NCBI RefSeq assembly: GCF_013004375.1
Contig: NZ_JABERI010000004.1
Location: 1-58,175, forward strand
Source of the DNA: Acinetobacter terrae
GTDB taxonomy: Bacteria > Pseudomonadota > Gammaproteobacteria > Pseudomonadales > Moraxellaceae
Direction: 5' to 3'
Length of the DNA: 58,175 nt
Shown: positions 8,901 through 17,975 of the stretch, piece by piece
Position numbering within the stretch: position 1 is the stretch's first letter
Layout: every line of letters begins with the position of its first letter
Notes under the pieces: model-generated
The model's database searches: none
Seen by the model: the letters and a program-made list of their open reading frames with translations, nothing else
What the model was told of the DNA's origin: nothing
Made by a program: the position numbers and the translations under genes

Positions 8901-9753
8901 GAGCAGCTTGGCTCTTGTATTTATAAACGTGGTGACCGTTTTCATCTGGTTTTGGATAGAAACGTTGCGTGTCATAACCCACGATTACAGAGGCGTTGTC
9001 TTTATATGCTGACAATACATCTGCAGGAGATTCTTTATAGGTATTTTTAATCATTTGGAACAATGACAATGGTTGTTTTTCACCATCAATTGTCCATTCT
9101 GAACCGAAGATTTTATGACGGCAATGCTCAGAGTTTGCTTGAGCAAACATCATCAGCTCGATGTCGTGTGGGTTACGACCCATCTTGGTAAATGCTGCAG
9201 TTAAGTAGTCGATTTCTTCATCGGACAATGCAAAACCAAATTCAGAGTTGGCTTTAACCAGTGCTTCTTTACCTTGACCTAAAATATCAATGCTATTTAA
9301 AGGTTTTGGTTCAGTCTCGTTAAATAAAGCAACGGCATCGTCAATTTGATTGAAAACGCTTTCAGTCATGCGGTCATGCAATGCCAGTTTCACTTCATTC
9401 GATATTTCAGAAATACCCTTTAAAGTAAACAAAACACCGCGTTCAAGGCGGTGTATTGGAGTATTACAATTGGCAAAAATATCAGTCGCTTTAGAAGACC
9501 ACGGAGAGATTGTCCCCAAACGCGGTGTGACTAGAACTTGAATTTCATCACTTGCCGCTTGGCGAACTTCAAAAGACGCACCGTCATTTAATAGTTGTAA
9601 TGCAGATTGATGCTGCTGCTCGTTGAGCGCTTGATCAAACAGATAAATCCATTGACTTTCAATTGATTGAACAGAACTCATTGACGCTAAACGGTTTAAG
9701 AGTTGAGTTTTCTTAAAAGAAGAGTGTGCTGGTGCACCGGCCACGATAAACAT
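5923..9753 (-). CDS. purL: Phosphoribosylformylglycinamidine synthase (large single-chain PurL)
   Basis: 1276 residues; step 4 of purine synthesis, converting FGAR to FGAM with ATP and glutamine. It is the long gammaproteobacterial form: N-terminal PurS-like domain, linker, two AIR-synthase-type halves with the ATP-site segment [19 protein letters not shown] near 295, and a C-terminal class I glutaminase. The glutaminase nucleophile lies in GICNGCQ near 1120, and the His-Glu pair in PHPER near 1238. The frame extends to 9798 by a TTG, but I chose the ATG at 9753 ([11 protein letters not shown]) because it has GGAG upstream and fits the family's N-terminus. Monocistronic with its own terminator. 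purM and purN lie elsewhere in this window, so the pathway genes are scattered. Confidence 0.95.
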   Translation of the reverse strand: MFIVAGAPAHSSFKKTQLLNRLASMSSVQSIESQWIYLFDQALNEQQHQSALQLLNDGASFEVRQAASDEIQVLVTPRLGTISPWSSKATDIFANCNTPIHRLERGVLFTLKGISEISNEVKLALHDRMTESVFNQIDDAVALFNETEPKPLNSIDILGQGKEALVKANSEFGFALSDEEIDYLTAAFTKMGRNPHDIELMMFAQANSEHCRHKIFGSEWTIDGEKQPLSLFQMIKNTYKESPADVLSAYKDNASVIVGYDTQRFYPKPDENGHHVYKYKSQAAHILMKVETHNHPTAIAPFAGAATGSGGEIRDEGATGRGGKPKAGLTGFTVSNLNIPGFEQPWEDNYGKPSRMASPLQIMIDGPLGGAAFNNEFGRPALNGYFRTFEQNVNGDVKGFHKPIMIAGGYGNIRPDHVEKDPIQPGDLLIVLGGPAMLIGLGGGAASSVDSGKLGENLDFASVQRENPEMERRCQEVIDTCWRMEDHNPIVSVHDVGAGGVSNAMPELVNDHELGAVLNLRKIPSLEPGMSPMEIWSNEAQERYVLAIRPSSLELFESICARERCPFAVLGEATEARHLTVEDPLFGNKAVDMPMQVMLGGTPRMSRSYETIERKGDDFTAANIDLKDAIYRVLKNPTVASKSFLITIGDRSITGMVARDQMVGRWQVPVADAAVTTTSLIGYTGEAMAMGERPPVALLNPAASARLAVAESISNIMCANIEQISDIKLSANWMAAAGQKGEDQALFEGVKAIGMEMCPALGIAIPVGKDSLSMRTTWNDEGIDKSVTSPMTGVITAFAPVGDVRKTLTPELKNEDSVLVRIDLSKGQFRLGGSILAQVYKAIGSVTPDVDSFDDFKAFFALVQDWNNRGLVKAYHDIGDGGLLATVAEMMFASRLGVALEDQSTEALFAEEIGAVLQIAASDWEALQAEVAESVLKDAISVVGRVNNTDQLSINGLVLERSDLQVAWTEVSHQIQRLRDNVETADSEFALITDKNHKGIIAQPTFDLNEPVEAPFINSRRPNMVILREQGVNGQVEMAAAFDKVGFNTVDVHMSDLIAGRISLDDFEGLVTCGGFSYGDVMGAGGGWAKSVLFNPKLRDQFEKFFNRQETFSLGICNGCQMLSQLAPLIPGADAWPRFHRNTSEMFEARAVNVRVEKSNSILLDGMEGSILPIAVAHGEGRVVASEDKIAALNAGNQVSLRYVDSFGNPTQQYPLNPNGSPEAITGVTSLDGRATIMMPHPERNFRAVQHSWKPEEWTEDGAWLRMFRNARKFIG

Positions 9754-9986
9754 GCTGATTTTGGCTCCACGGGCAGGTCTTTTGGACCATACCGCCAATG
9801 TGACTTAGAGAGAGCGCATATTCTACTGCGTATTGACCAAATCAGCTAGATAGAAATTCACGAATGTGCCATCAATTCATGCAAGAATAATGAAGAATAC
9901 TTTAATTTTCAGTTAAAAATTTTGAATTTCATCTCTATCGGATTCTTTAGCATCTTGTTTCTAAATGTGATTTATAATTGGTAGAG

Positions 9987-10205
9987 TTATTGCCTATCAA
10001 GGGTTTTCAGCAGATCAACCACCGCCTCTGCTACAATTTTAAGTGATTGTGGATCAAGCTGATCAATGCTGTCACCAGCACTGAGATAACACGTTAAAAA
10101 CTCAAGCACATCACCTTTCATTTGTTCATTAAATAGAATAATCGAGGTCCAAGACCGCAACATTTCAGATGTTTGAACCCGCATGATCAATGTGATTAAA
10201 AGCAT
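9987..10205 (-). CDS. Small hypothetical protein (72 aa or shorter)
   Basis: The frame has protein-like composition, with an amphipathic helical C-terminus ending KIVAEAVVDLLKTLDRQ. No ribosome binding site is clear for the first ATG (10205) or for the second (10184, MRVQTSEML), so the start is uncertain. No family recognised. It lies between purL and dgt, transcribed away from dgt. It could be a chance frame. Confidence 0.45.
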   Translation of the reverse strand: MLLITLIMRVQTSEMLRSWTSIILFNEQMKGDVLEFLTCYLSAGDSIDQLDPQSLKIVAEAVVDLLKTLDRQ

Positions 10206-10333
10206 TCAGGAAACACGAAGCATCCCCTATCTGTTTATATGCTCTATTCACAAGACAAATCATGTCGCACGACTCTAGTCTGTTGGACTTTTTTTTGGCA
10301 TGATGATTTCAGGTCATCACTGAATAATGATAA

Positions 10334-11674
10334 ATGGAACAAATGCGTTGGTTAGAACTTCTTTCGACAGTTCGTATTGGTAGCAAAAAACAAAGTACAG
10401 AACAGGCACGTAGCCCCTTTCATAAAGATTATGACCGCATTATTTTCTCGCAAAGTTTTCGTCAACTAAACCGTAAAACCCAGGTTCATCCGTTGACACA
10501 GCACGATGGTATTCATACCCGTTTAACCCACTCGCTGGAAGTATCCTGTATTGGTCGTTCACTCGGCATGCTTGCGGCGGAAAAAATTAAAGATCAACTT
10601 CCGGTATGGATTTCCCCTGCCGATGTCGGTGCGATTATTCAGGCAGCTTGCCTTGCGCATGATATTGGTAATCCACCTTTTGGACATGCCGGTGAATATG
10701 CCATTCGCGAATGGTTTGATGATGCTTCACATGGCAACTTTTTAGCAAAGCTGTCGCCTGAAGAACAAGCCGATGTGCGCCAGTTTGAAGGCAATGCCCA
10801 AGGTTTACGCTTATTGACCAAAATTGACTATCATCCCAATGATGGCGGTATGCGCTTAACTTACGCAACCTTAGGGGCTTACTTAAAGTACCCATGGTTG
10901 TCTAAAACCATTGCATCACAAGGTGATCGCCCTGCCAGTCAACGCGCCAAGTTTGGTTGTTATCAATCCGAAAAAGAGATTTTGAAGCAGATTGCAGAAC
11001 AGCTTGGTTTAATTCAACTGGGTGAATATCACTATTGCCGTCACCCACTGACCTACTTATTAGAAGCAGCAGATGATATTTGCTATGCCCTGATTGATCT
11101 GGAAGATGGCATTATTTTAAACATGCTCTCTTATGAAGAAGTGGAACCCATTTTCCTCGACCTGATTGCAGATTATGGAACACCTCAAGAACTGTCTATG
11201 CCAACCACCACTTGGCAGCAAAAAATTGCCGCTTTACGCGGTCGTGTGATGAAACGTCTGGTGGATGAAGTGACCACGGCATTTGCCAGACATCACTATG
11301 AAATTTTGTCTGGGCAACTCAAAGGCAGTTTATTGCAATATTGTTCTGAAGATATTGAACGTGGCATTGACCGGGCGAAGAACTTGGCGCGTGACAAAAT
11401 TTTTGAACATCCGCAAAAAGCCGGTTTGGAAATTATTGCGCATCAAAGTCTGCAAAATATTTTGGATGCCTTTATTCCTTTGACCACGCCGCATAAAACT
11501 TTAAGTTTCAAGGAACAACGCTTAATGTCCATGCTGCAACGTGCAGGTGTGAATTTTGAAAGTAATCACTATGAAAATATTATGCAGGTTTTGGACATTA
11601 TTTCGAAGTTTTCAGACCATCAGGCCTATAACCTGTCGCAAGAGTTACAAGGCAATAAAGCGGGCTGGATGTAA
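10334..11674 (+). CDS. dgt: Deoxyguanosinetriphosphate triphosphohydrolase-like HD protein
   Basis: 446 residues of the HD superfamily; the family hydrolyses dGTP (and often other dNTPs) to nucleoside and triphosphate, helping balance dNTP pools. The N-terminal SPFHKDYDRIIFSQSFRQL and THSLEVSCIG segments precede the metal-binding AHDIGNPPFGHAGE near residues 109-122. A second ATG at 10343 is an alternative start; neither has a strong ribosome binding site. It precedes ruvA by 122 bases with a hairpin between. Such enzymes can also restrict phage by depleting dNTPs, which is family knowledge and not shown here. Confidence 0.9.
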   Translation: MEQMRWLELLSTVRIGSKKQSTEQARSPFHKDYDRIIFSQSFRQLNRKTQVHPLTQHDGIHTRLTHSLEVSCIGRSLGMLAAEKIKDQLPVWISPADVGAIIQAACLAHDIGNPPFGHAGEYAIREWFDDASHGNFLAKLSPEEQADVRQFEGNAQGLRLLTKIDYHPNDGGMRLTYATLGAYLKYPWLSKTIASQGDRPASQRAKFGCYQSEKEILKQIAEQLGLIQLGEYHYCRHPLTYLLEAADDICYALIDLEDGIILNMLSYEEVEPIFLDLIADYGTPQELSMPTTTWQQKIAALRGRVMKRLVDEVTTAFARHHYEILSGQLKGSLLQYCSEDIERGIDRAKNLARDKIFEHPQKAGLEIIAHQSLQNILDAFIPLTTPHKTLSFKEQRLMSMLQRAGVNFESNHYENIMQVLDIISKFSDHQAYNLSQELQGNKAGWM

Positions 11675-11677
11675 AGA

Positions 11678-11716
11678 TTTTGCAGATATTTAGGCAAAAC
11701 TCTCTGCAAAATTTAA
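11678..11716 (+). terminator. Possible weak terminator after dgt
   Basis: Nine-bp stem TTTTGCAGA / TCTGCAAAA (11678-11686 with 11703-11711) with a long 16-nt loop, followed by TTTAAAT. The long loop and broken T-tract make it doubtful. Confidence 0.4.
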
Positions 11717-11796
11717 ATAAATATGCATGCGCATTTTGCCTTTCGTGCAAATGCTCACTACTATGCAACGAACGATAGATAAGTGAAAAAATCAAA

Positions 11797-12399
11797 ATGA
11801 TTGGATGTCTCATTGGTGAAGTGTTTGCTTTAGAAGCACCGACAGTACTATTAAATGTAAATGGCGTGGGCTATGAAGTGGATACACCGCTTTCTACATT
11901 TTGCCAATTACAAAAGGGGCAAAAGGTAACGCTATGGACGCATTTAACCGTTCGTGAAGATGCACAATTACTTTACGGTTTTTTAGATGCACAAGAAAAA
12001 ACCATTTTCCGCACACTCCTTAAAGTAAACGGCGTTGGTCCTAAAATGGCGCTGGGTATTTTATCGACTTTAAGTATCGATTTACTGATTCATACCGTTG
12101 AAAATGAAGATATCAATACACTCATTAAAGTTCCGGGTGTGGGTAGAAAAACCGCTGAACGTTTGATGATTGAACTTCGTGATCGTTTTAAAGCCATGTC
12201 TTCAGGCAATGTTCCAACCAATTCAACAGCGCCACAAATTCAGTTTATGGGTAATTCGGCTGTTGCTGAAGCAGAAGCAGCGTTGCAATCACTGGGTTAT
12301 AAACCTGCTGAAGCTCAAAAACTGATTAATGCCGTGAAAGGTGATTACACCGAAGCCGGTGATATTATCCGTGCAGCATTAAAGTCGATGAATAAATAA
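11797..12399 (+). CDS. ruvA: Holliday junction branch migration protein RuvA
   Basis: 200 residues, normal length. It binds four-way DNA junctions and loads the RuvB motor. Visible: N-terminal OB-fold (MIGCLIGEVF), two helix-hairpin-helix motifs (VNGVGPKMALGIL near 72-84 and VPGVGRKTAERLMIEL near 107-122), and a C-terminal RuvB-contacting domain (AEAALQSLGYKPAEAQK). Weak ribosome binding site, but the start matches the family N-terminus. It is followed by ruvB, though 233 bases away with a repeat element between, rather than closely coupled as in many species. Confidence 0.95.
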   Translation: MIGCLIGEVFALEAPTVLLNVNGVGYEVDTPLSTFCQLQKGQKVTLWTHLTVREDAQLLYGFLDAQEKTIFRTLLKVNGVGPKMALGILSTLSIDLLIHTVENEDINTLIKVPGVGRKTAERLMIELRDRFKAMSSGNVPTNSTAPQIQFMGNSAVAEAEAALQSLGYKPAEAQKLINAVKGDYTEAGDIIRAALKSMNK

Positions 12400-12441
12400 C
12401 GTCATTATTTAAAATTATAGATGTAAATAGATGCAATGAAA

Positions 12442-12531
12442 GGCAGCATGGATGCTGCCGCAGAAATATGGCATACGGACATGCCATTATTTCTGCAAAG
12501 GGTTTTGTTACTTTTGCCCTATCAAAAGTAA
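12442..12531 (+). repeat. Three-hairpin intergenic repeat, copy 2
   Basis: Same layout as copy 1. Hairpin 1: GGCAGCAT-GG-ATGCTGCC (12442-12459). Hairpin 2: CAGAAAT plus ATGGCAT, short loop, ATGCCAT, bulged T, ATTTCTG (12461-12495). Hairpin 3: TTACTTTTG / CAAAAGTAA (12508-12531). Stem bases differ from copy 1 but pairing is preserved, including the bulged T in hairpin 2. It sits between ruvA and ruvB in the sense direction. Confidence 0.75.
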
Positions 12532-12632
12532 AGTTATGCCTACACAATGGCATCTAAACTCAGATAAATATTTGAGGCTGTATGAATCATTACAAACTCA
12601 ATTGATGCCCCTAAAGGTAAATCTAATTCATT

Positions 12633-13640
12633 ATGCAAGACCGTTTAATCAGTGGTTCTGAAAAACCTGAAGATCATTTTGATCGTGCCATTCGCCCCAC
12701 TTCACTGGATGACTATGTTGGTCAGCCTGTGGTACGTGAGCAAATGGAAATCTTTATTGGCGCAGCACGTGGTCGTGGTGAAGCACTTGACCATACCTTA
12801 ATTTTTGGCCCACCGGGTTTGGGTAAAACCACGCTTGCCAATATTATCGCGCGGGAAATGGGCGGTAATTTAAAATCAACTTCTGGACCGGTACTGGAAC
12901 GTGCCGGCGATTTGGCAGCCATGCTAACCAATCTGGAAGAAGGTGACGTTTTATTTATTGATGAAATTCATCGTCTTTCGCCAGTGATTGAAGAAATTCT
13001 TTATCCTGCCATGGAAGATTACCAACTCGATATCATGATTGGTGAAGGGCCAGGTGCACGTTCGATTAAACTCGATTTGCCACCATTCACATTAGTTGCA
13101 GCAACGACACGTGCTGGCTTGCTCACCTCTCCGCTACGTGACCGTTTCGGTATTGTGCAGCGTTTAGAGTTTTATTCGGTTGAAGATTTAACTCATATTG
13201 TGACACGTTCAGCATCGTTAATGGATGTTCCCATGACTGGTGATGGTGCAAAAGAAATTGCCCGTCGTGCCCGTGGTACGCCACGTATTGCCAACCGTTT
13301 ACTGCGTCGTGTGCGTGACTATGCTCAAGTCAAAGGCAACGGTGAAGTCAATCAGGATATGGCTCAACGTGCACTGGATATGTTGAAAGTCGATAAAGAT
13401 GGTTTGGACACTTTAGACCGTCGTTATTTAAGCATGCTGTTAGAACGTTTTGATGGTGGGCCTGCCGGTGTGGAAGCTTTGGCTGCCGCAATGGCCGAAG
13501 ATTCAGGTACTTTGGAAGATGTGATTGAACCGTACTTGATACAGCAAGGTTATGCGATGCGTACTGCTCGAGGACGTATTGCCACAAATATGGCGTATTT
13601 ACAGTTTGGGATGACGCCACCTGAGCCGAAGGATAAATGA
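12633..13640 (+). CDS. ruvB: Holliday junction branch migration ATPase RuvB
   Basis: 335 residues, normal length. A hexameric AAA+ motor that drives branch migration with RuvA. Walker [10 protein letters not shown] near 59-67, Walker [10 protein letters not shown] near 108-116, sensor AATTRAGLL near 154-162, and the C-terminal winged-helix domain ([16 protein letters not shown]). AAAGGT lies upstream of the ATG at somewhat long spacing. A strong bidirectional terminator follows. Confidence 0.96.
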   Translation: MQDRLISGSEKPEDHFDRAIRPTSLDDYVGQPVVREQMEIFIGAARGRGEALDHTLIFGPPGLGKTTLANIIAREMGGNLKSTSGPVLERAGDLAAMLTNLEEGDVLFIDEIHRLSPVIEEILYPAMEDYQLDIMIGEGPGARSIKLDLPPFTLVAATTRAGLLTSPLRDRFGIVQRLEFYSVEDLTHIVTRSASLMDVPMTGDGAKEIARRARGTPRIANRLLRRVRDYAQVKGNGEVNQDMAQRALDMLKVDKDGLDTLDRRYLSMLLERFDGGPAGVEALAAAMAEDSGTLEDVIEPYLIQQGYAMRTARGRIATNMAYLQFGMTPPEPKDK

Positions 13641-13641
13641 G

Positions 13642-13668
13642 AAAAGGGAGATTTATTCTCCCTTTTGT
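13642..13668. terminator. Bidirectional terminator between ruvB and the convergent 208-aa gene
   Basis: Stem AAAAGGGAGA / TCTCCCTTTT (13642-13651 with 13657-13666), loop TTTAT. The stop codon of the minus-strand neighbour (13653) lies inside the hairpin. Confidence 0.88.
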
Positions 13669-14279
13669 AATTTCACATTTTGATTGAGTAGCTTGATTAA
13701 GCTAGCTTTCACAATATCTAACTCATTAGAAAAAGCAGCTATTCGATCATTTAACTGATCTTTATTATCATCAAGCTGTATTCTAATTTTCAATAGTGAA
13801 TCCATTAGCTCCTTCAGCTGTATTTTGACCGTTTGATGATTTGAATTAGATTCACAGTCTAAAAACAATTCAATTTGCATATGATAATATGCGACTTGTG
13901 ATAAATAATTGATTAAACTTTCAATTAAATCACCTCTTTCCATTCGTCCAATTTCTAAAGATACAACACTGTTAAACTTCATCAACAAAGCAAAATATTC
14001 AGCAATAACGTTTCTAAATTTATCAATTTCCTGACTTTTATAGATAAATTCTAATTCATGTTTTTTTATTTCATTTTGTGATTTAATTAAATCTTTATTG
14101 GATTGAATTTGACTTTCTGTTGATTTTTTCACTATATAAATAGTCACTACAAAAGCAAGCAATGACAGAACAATTGTGCCTATCGAAATCCAATCCGTAT
14201 CTTGTTCAATTTTAATCACTAATTGTTGATCACTTGGCTGCTGTAAAACTACTGCCTGAGTATTTTCTTTTTCTGCCAT
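13653..14279 (-). CDS. Membrane-anchored coiled-coil protein of unknown function (208 aa)
   Basis: Residues 1-30 are polar, residues about 31-52 form one transmembrane helix (ISIGTIVLSLLAFVVTIYIV), and the rest is a long helical, Glu/Lys/Gln-rich region (KSTESQIQSNKDLIKSQ onward) likely to form coiled coils. No enzymatic motif. AT-rich compared with ruvB. Its 3' end is embedded in the ruvB terminator. The membrane-anchor plus coiled-coil layout resembles the 258-aa gene at 53326-54102. Family not recognised; an accessory, possibly defence-related, gene is an inference from position only. Confidence 0.65.
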   Translation of the reverse strand: MAEKENTQAVVLQQPSDQQLVIKIEQDTDWISIGTIVLSLLAFVVTIYIVKKSTESQIQSNKDLIKSQNEIKKHELEFIYKSQEIDKFRNVIAEYFALLMKFNSVVSLEIGRMERGDLIESLINYLSQVAYYHMQIELFLDCESNSNHQTVKIQLKELMDSLLKIRIQLDDNKDQLNDRIAAFSNELDIVKASLIKLLNQNVKLQKGE

Positions 14280-14357
14280 TTTTCCCCAACTTATTTTTTA
14301 AATATACGTTGGGCACATCTTAAAGGTTTTTTCTTTTCATTTTAATCAATTAGATAC

Positions 14358-14939
14358 TTATAAATTAGAGATTACACGTACCTCTTCCACCAGCATCAAC
14401 TCACACGCACCACCACCTGTATCTTCACGGCTTAAAGAACTACGCCACGTCCATCCATCTGAAGACTTCACTTCCACCAACTGTCCTTTTAAATAAATCA
14501 AATCATCTTGATCAATAGCTTTAAGCTGCTTTGCAATCTGTTTTGACGCAGGAATCAAATGAGTATTGGCACTTTGCATTTCAATTTCACGTACTGGAAT
14601 GGGTGGAGAATTTTCATAACGCCAATGATACCAACGATTGCTTTGTCGGATAGATAACTGCTGATAGACCTGCGGATCAGCCATTTTGTCCCATCCCAAA
14701 GCAAAATCGACAGGGCTAATCTCAGATTCACGCCCAAAGTTATAATTTTCTTTAGATAAAACCCGAAACTCTCCCGTATAAGGCTGCAAATTTGTCATGC
14801 TATAGCCATTAAACTGATGAATCCCCGCTGTGGTTTGATAATCAGCTGCATCTGAAATACCTTTATCCGGTTTCAGCCAATAATTCCACAGTGCAAAGCC
14901 AATGGCGAAAATGATGAGATATTTCAAAAAACGGTTCAT
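14358..14939 (-). CDS. Conserved-looking membrane-anchored hypothetical protein (193 aa)
   Basis: One N-terminal hydrophobic segment (FLKYLIIFAIGFALWNYWL, residues 4-22) acts as signal anchor, and the remaining 170 residues should face the periplasm. Trp/Tyr-rich segments (SNRWYHWRYENSP) and a C-terminal WTWRSSLSREDTGGGACE stretch suggest a folded domain. No family name or catalytic motif recognised. It is followed 78 bases downstream by the 208-aa gene on the same strand, with no obvious shared operon signal. Base composition is closer to the core genes. Confidence 0.7.
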   Translation of the reverse strand: MNRFLKYLIIFAIGFALWNYWLKPDKGISDAADYQTTAGIHQFNGYSMTNLQPYTGEFRVLSKENYNFGRESEISPVDFALGWDKMADPQVYQQLSIRQSNRWYHWRYENSPPIPVREIEMQSANTHLIPASKQIAKQLKAIDQDDLIYLKGQLVEVKSSDGWTWRSSLSREDTGGGACELMLVEEVRVISNL

Positions 14940-15239
14940 TTTAAACTCGAATATTTAACCGTAATGCAATGCGCCATCCATAGATTGAATCAAATGAAAT
15001 CGCTAAGCATAGATTCAAAAAGTAAGTGTTATATACAAATTTTATAAACTCACTTTCACATGAAATACATAATTTTACAATGTAAAAAAGTGAATAAAGC
15101 CCTTGTAGAACAAACATTAACACTTAATATACCTTTGAAGTATCAACACATACTTAGAGGGTTTTGGTCGAATTTAGATCAGTATGCAATGCTAGAGAAT
15201 CACTTTAACTATTTCAAACTCTTAAGGTTCTCCCAAGAT
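14940..15239. other. 300-bp spacer before the M20 amidohydrolase
   Basis: A frame runs through this region from 15060 in phase with the amidohydrolase, but its residues do not resemble the enzyme and it precedes a proper signal peptide, so I read it as untranslated. No clear promoter hexamers found. Confidence 0.45.
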
Positions 15240-16595
15240 ATGAACATGTACAAGCAGATCTCGCTTTGTCTTCCCCTTGTCCTTTGCAGCCAACTGAGCT
15301 TTGCAGACTGGATTGATGATTCCGTTAAAAACGTAGAAGCCCATACCATTAAGCTTCGACAACATATTCATCAACACCCTGAACTTGGAAATATGGAATT
15401 CAAAACTTCTGAGCTGGTACAAAAAGAGTTGAAATCTTATGGAATTGAGGTGCGTAAAGGCTATGCCAAAACGGGTGTGATTGGCGTACTTAAAGGTGCC
15501 AAACCCGGACCGGTTATGGCGCTACGTGCAGATATGGATGCCCTGCCCATTGAAGAAAAAACGGGACTTCCTTATGCCAGTAAAGCCAAAGCCATTTATC
15601 AAGGTGCAGAAACTCACGTCATGCACGGCTGTGGTCATGATGCCCATACCGCAATGTTACTGGGTGCCGCCAAAGCTTTAGCAGCCAATAAAGATAAAAT
15701 TGCAGGTACTGTGGTATTTGTATTCCAACCGGCTGAAGAAGGCGGTGCCGATATTGATAACTTCACCCAAGGTCATTTAATCGGTTCACGTAAAATGATT
15801 GCCGATGGTGCGTTGAATAATCCTAAACCGGAAGTGATTTTTGGAATGCACGTGATGGCAGGCATGCCAAGCGGCAATATCCTGTATAAAGATGGTGCAA
15901 TTCTGAATAGTGCCGATCACTTACGCATTCAGGTCAATGGTAAACAGGTACATGGTTCTATGCCTTGGCTTGGTCGTGACCCAATCTATGCTTCTGCGCA
16001 AATGATTAACAACATGCAAAGTTTAGTCAGTCGTACTGCAGATTTAACCAAAGGCATGGGCGTAGTCAGTATTGGCAGTATCCACGGCGGAACAACAGGT
16101 AATGTCATTCCCGATCAGGTGAATATGGTTGGCACCATTCGCTCTAACAGTGAAGATCTCCGCCAAGGCATTTTAAAAACTTTACCGAAAATGGTCGAAC
16201 ATAATGCCGCAGCCAATGATGTCACTGCAAAAGTGGAAATTGCGCCATATGCGCCGGTGACCACCAATGACAAAACCTTAACCAAGCTGATGCAACCCAC
16301 GCTTGCCCAAGTGAATGGCGAAGATAAACTGCATGTGCTGGACAACAATGCCAGTGCCAGTGAAGATTTTGCCTATTATGGTAAGTTAATGCCGTCTTTA
16401 TTTGTCTTTGTGGGCGCAACGCCTGCCGATCAGGACATGGCGAAAGCTGCACCTAACCATAATCCGTTATTTATCGTCGATAATGCAACTTTAAAAACCG
16501 GGGTAGAAAGCCATGTGCGCTTCATCCTGGATTATCCAAAAGTTGCCGAACAGGTACAGACAGACTGGAAAAAGATGCAAGCTGCAAAAAAATAA
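15240..16595 (+). CDS. Exported M20-family amidohydrolase/peptidase
   Basis: 451 residues. The family removes acyl or aminoacyl groups from N-acyl amino acids or small peptides using two metal ions. Start chosen at 15240 because residues 1-22 (MNMYKQISLCLPLVLCSQLSFA) form a clean signal peptide, placing the enzyme in the periplasm. Metal-site motifs: ADMDALPIEE near 96, HGCGHDAHTAML near 127 and QPAEEGG near 163; the dimerisation domain follows (VNGKQVHGSMPW). Substrate cannot be told from sequence; hippurate-type hydrolases and N-acyl amino acid deacylases are the closest general class. Strong terminator downstream. Confidence 0.88.
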   Translation: MNMYKQISLCLPLVLCSQLSFADWIDDSVKNVEAHTIKLRQHIHQHPELGNMEFKTSELVQKELKSYGIEVRKGYAKTGVIGVLKGAKPGPVMALRADMDALPIEEKTGLPYASKAKAIYQGAETHVMHGCGHDAHTAMLLGAAKALAANKDKIAGTVVFVFQPAEEGGADIDNFTQGHLIGSRKMIADGALNNPKPEVIFGMHVMAGMPSGNILYKDGAILNSADHLRIQVNGKQVHGSMPWLGRDPIYASAQMINNMQSLVSRTADLTKGMGVVSIGSIHGGTTGNVIPDQVNMVGTIRSNSEDLRQGILKTLPKMVEHNAAANDVTAKVEIAPYAPVTTNDKTLTKLMQPTLAQVNGEDKLHVLDNNASASEDFAYYGKLMPSLFVFVGATPADQDMAKAAPNHNPLFIVDNATLKTGVESHVRFILDYPKVAEQVQTDWKKMQAAKK

Positions 16596-16610
16596 AGTAC
16601 ATTTTTTAAA

Positions 16611-16640
16611 AAAAGTGAGCATCCTTTGCTCACTTTTTTT
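16611..16640 (+). terminator. Terminator of the M20 amidohydrolase gene
   Basis: Eleven-bp stem AAAAGTGAGCA / TGCTCACTTTT (16611-16621 with 16627-16637), loop of five, then further T residues. Confidence 0.9.
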
Positions 16641-16841
16641 ATATCTAAAGGTTTTGTGGATTGAATACAGAATAGGTCTCATTTGAAACCTTGTGCCATT
16701 GGACTAAAAACTCAAACTGCTAAACTGCAATGCGTTACACAGCTTGACTCTTAGCGAAAAAAACGTCATTTTTACAGATTTTTTAACCCGCTAAAAGTAT
16801 AGCTAAAACCATAAAACTGAATTGAAAGATGGGACACAATC

Positions 16842-17252
16842 ATGGCGAATAAATTCGAATTCAACATTCGTGTATATATTGAAGACACTGACGCAGGTGG
16901 CATTGTCTATCATGCAAACCATATTCGTTTTATGGAACGTACCCGTACCGAATGGTTACGTGCGGCAGGTGTTGACCACTACTGGCACCAAAAAGATTAT
17001 CACTTTGTAGTACATAAAATAAATGTGAAATATTCACGTCCAATCCTGATGGATGATCTCATTACCGTTACTGCAAGCGTTGTTTCATGCAAAGCAACAT
17101 CTTTTGTATTGCAACAAAATATTTATCGTGGTGAAATCATGCTTGCATCTGGCGAAGTCGAATTGGCATGTATTAGTGTAGACGGCATGCGTCCAACACG
17201 GCTTCCTGAAGAAATCCGTAATCTAATTCTAAAAGAGTTAGGACAAGACTAA
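16842..17252 (+). CDS. ybgC: Tol-Pal associated acyl-CoA thioesterase YbgC
   Basis: 136 residues, hot-dog fold. YbgC hydrolyses short or acyl-ACP/CoA thioesters and is the usual first gene of tol-pal operons. The active-site segment EDTDAGGIVYHANHIRF (residues 11-27) carries the conserved Asp and the YH-AN pattern. Start supported by GGGAC upstream. tolQ follows after 24 bases, so it is very likely co-transcribed with tolQRA. Confidence 0.93.
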   Translation: MANKFEFNIRVYIEDTDAGGIVYHANHIRFMERTRTEWLRAAGVDHYWHQKDYHFVVHKINVKYSRPILMDDLITVTASVVSCKATSFVLQQNIYRGEIMLASGEVELACISVDGMRPTRLPEEIRNLILKELGQD

Positions 17253-17276
17253 AAAATTCATTGGCACATTGTAACT

Positions 17277-17975
17277 ATGGCAACACAACTAGAATCATCT
17301 TTACACATATCAGATCTTATTTTACAAGCAAGTCCCATCGTTCAACTGGTAATGCTCGTGCTCCTGCTAGCATCTTTATACAGTTGGTATCTGATTGCCA
17401 AGTTACATATGAGTTATAAAAAAGCCCAGGCTGAAGATGAACATTTTCAAAAAATCTTCTGGTCTGGGGCCGAACTCAATACGCTATACAACAACGCACA
17501 ACTCAATTCTAAACGTACCGGTTTGGAAGATATCTTCTATCAAGGTATAGGCGAGTTTTTTAAACTCAAAAAATTCCAAGCCCCGAATACGCAAACGATT
17601 GAAGGTACAGAACGTATTTTACGTGTCGGTTTAAGCCGTGACCAAGGTCTGCTTGAACAAGGCTTAGGCGCACTTGCCAGCATTGGTTCTGTTGCACCTT
17701 ATGTCGGTCTGTTCGGTACCGTTTGGGGCATTATGAATGCCTTCATTGGTCTGGCTGATGTTGATCAAGTCACTTTGGCAACGGTAGCTCCCGGTATTGC
17801 CGAAGCCCTCATTGCAACAGCGATTGGTCTTTTTGCTGCAATTCCTGCTGTATTGGCATTTAACCATTACACGGCGAAAGGTGAAACAGTCTATTCAGAC
17901 CGTGCATTATTTGCTGAAGAAATGGTGGCGCTATTACAACGTCAAACTGTGAGTTCTGCACAGGAAAATGACTAA
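17277..17975 (+). CDS. tolQ: Tol-Pal inner-membrane motor subunit TolQ
   Basis: 232 residues of the MotA/TolQ/ExbB family; with TolR it uses the proton gradient to energise TolA. Three membrane segments: near 20-38 ([19 protein letters not shown]), near 136-160 ([18 protein letters not shown]) and near 175-197 ([20 protein letters not shown]), with the conserved proline- and threonine-rich second helix of the family. The stop overlaps the tolR start by one base, showing translational coupling. Confidence 0.95.
   Translation: MATQLESSLHISDLILQASPIVQLVMLVLLLASLYSWYLIAKLHMSYKKAQAEDEHFQKIFWSGAELNTLYNNAQLNSKRTGLEDIFYQGIGEFFKLKKFQAPNTQTIEGTERILRVGLSRDQGLLEQGLGALASIGSVAPYVGLFGTVWGIMNAFIGLADVDQVTLATVAPGIAEALIATAIGLFAAIPAVLAFNHYTAKGETVYSDRALFAEEMVALLQRQTVSSAQEND

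Noticed and set aside
9754..9798. Upstream TTG start for purL
   Set aside because: The extra 15 residues do not fit PurL, whereas the ATG at 9753 has GGAG upstream and the expected [11 protein letters not shown] start.
15060..15239. N-terminal 60-residue extension of the M20 amidohydrolase
   Set aside because: It would bury a clear signal peptide starting at 15240 and has no resemblance to the family.
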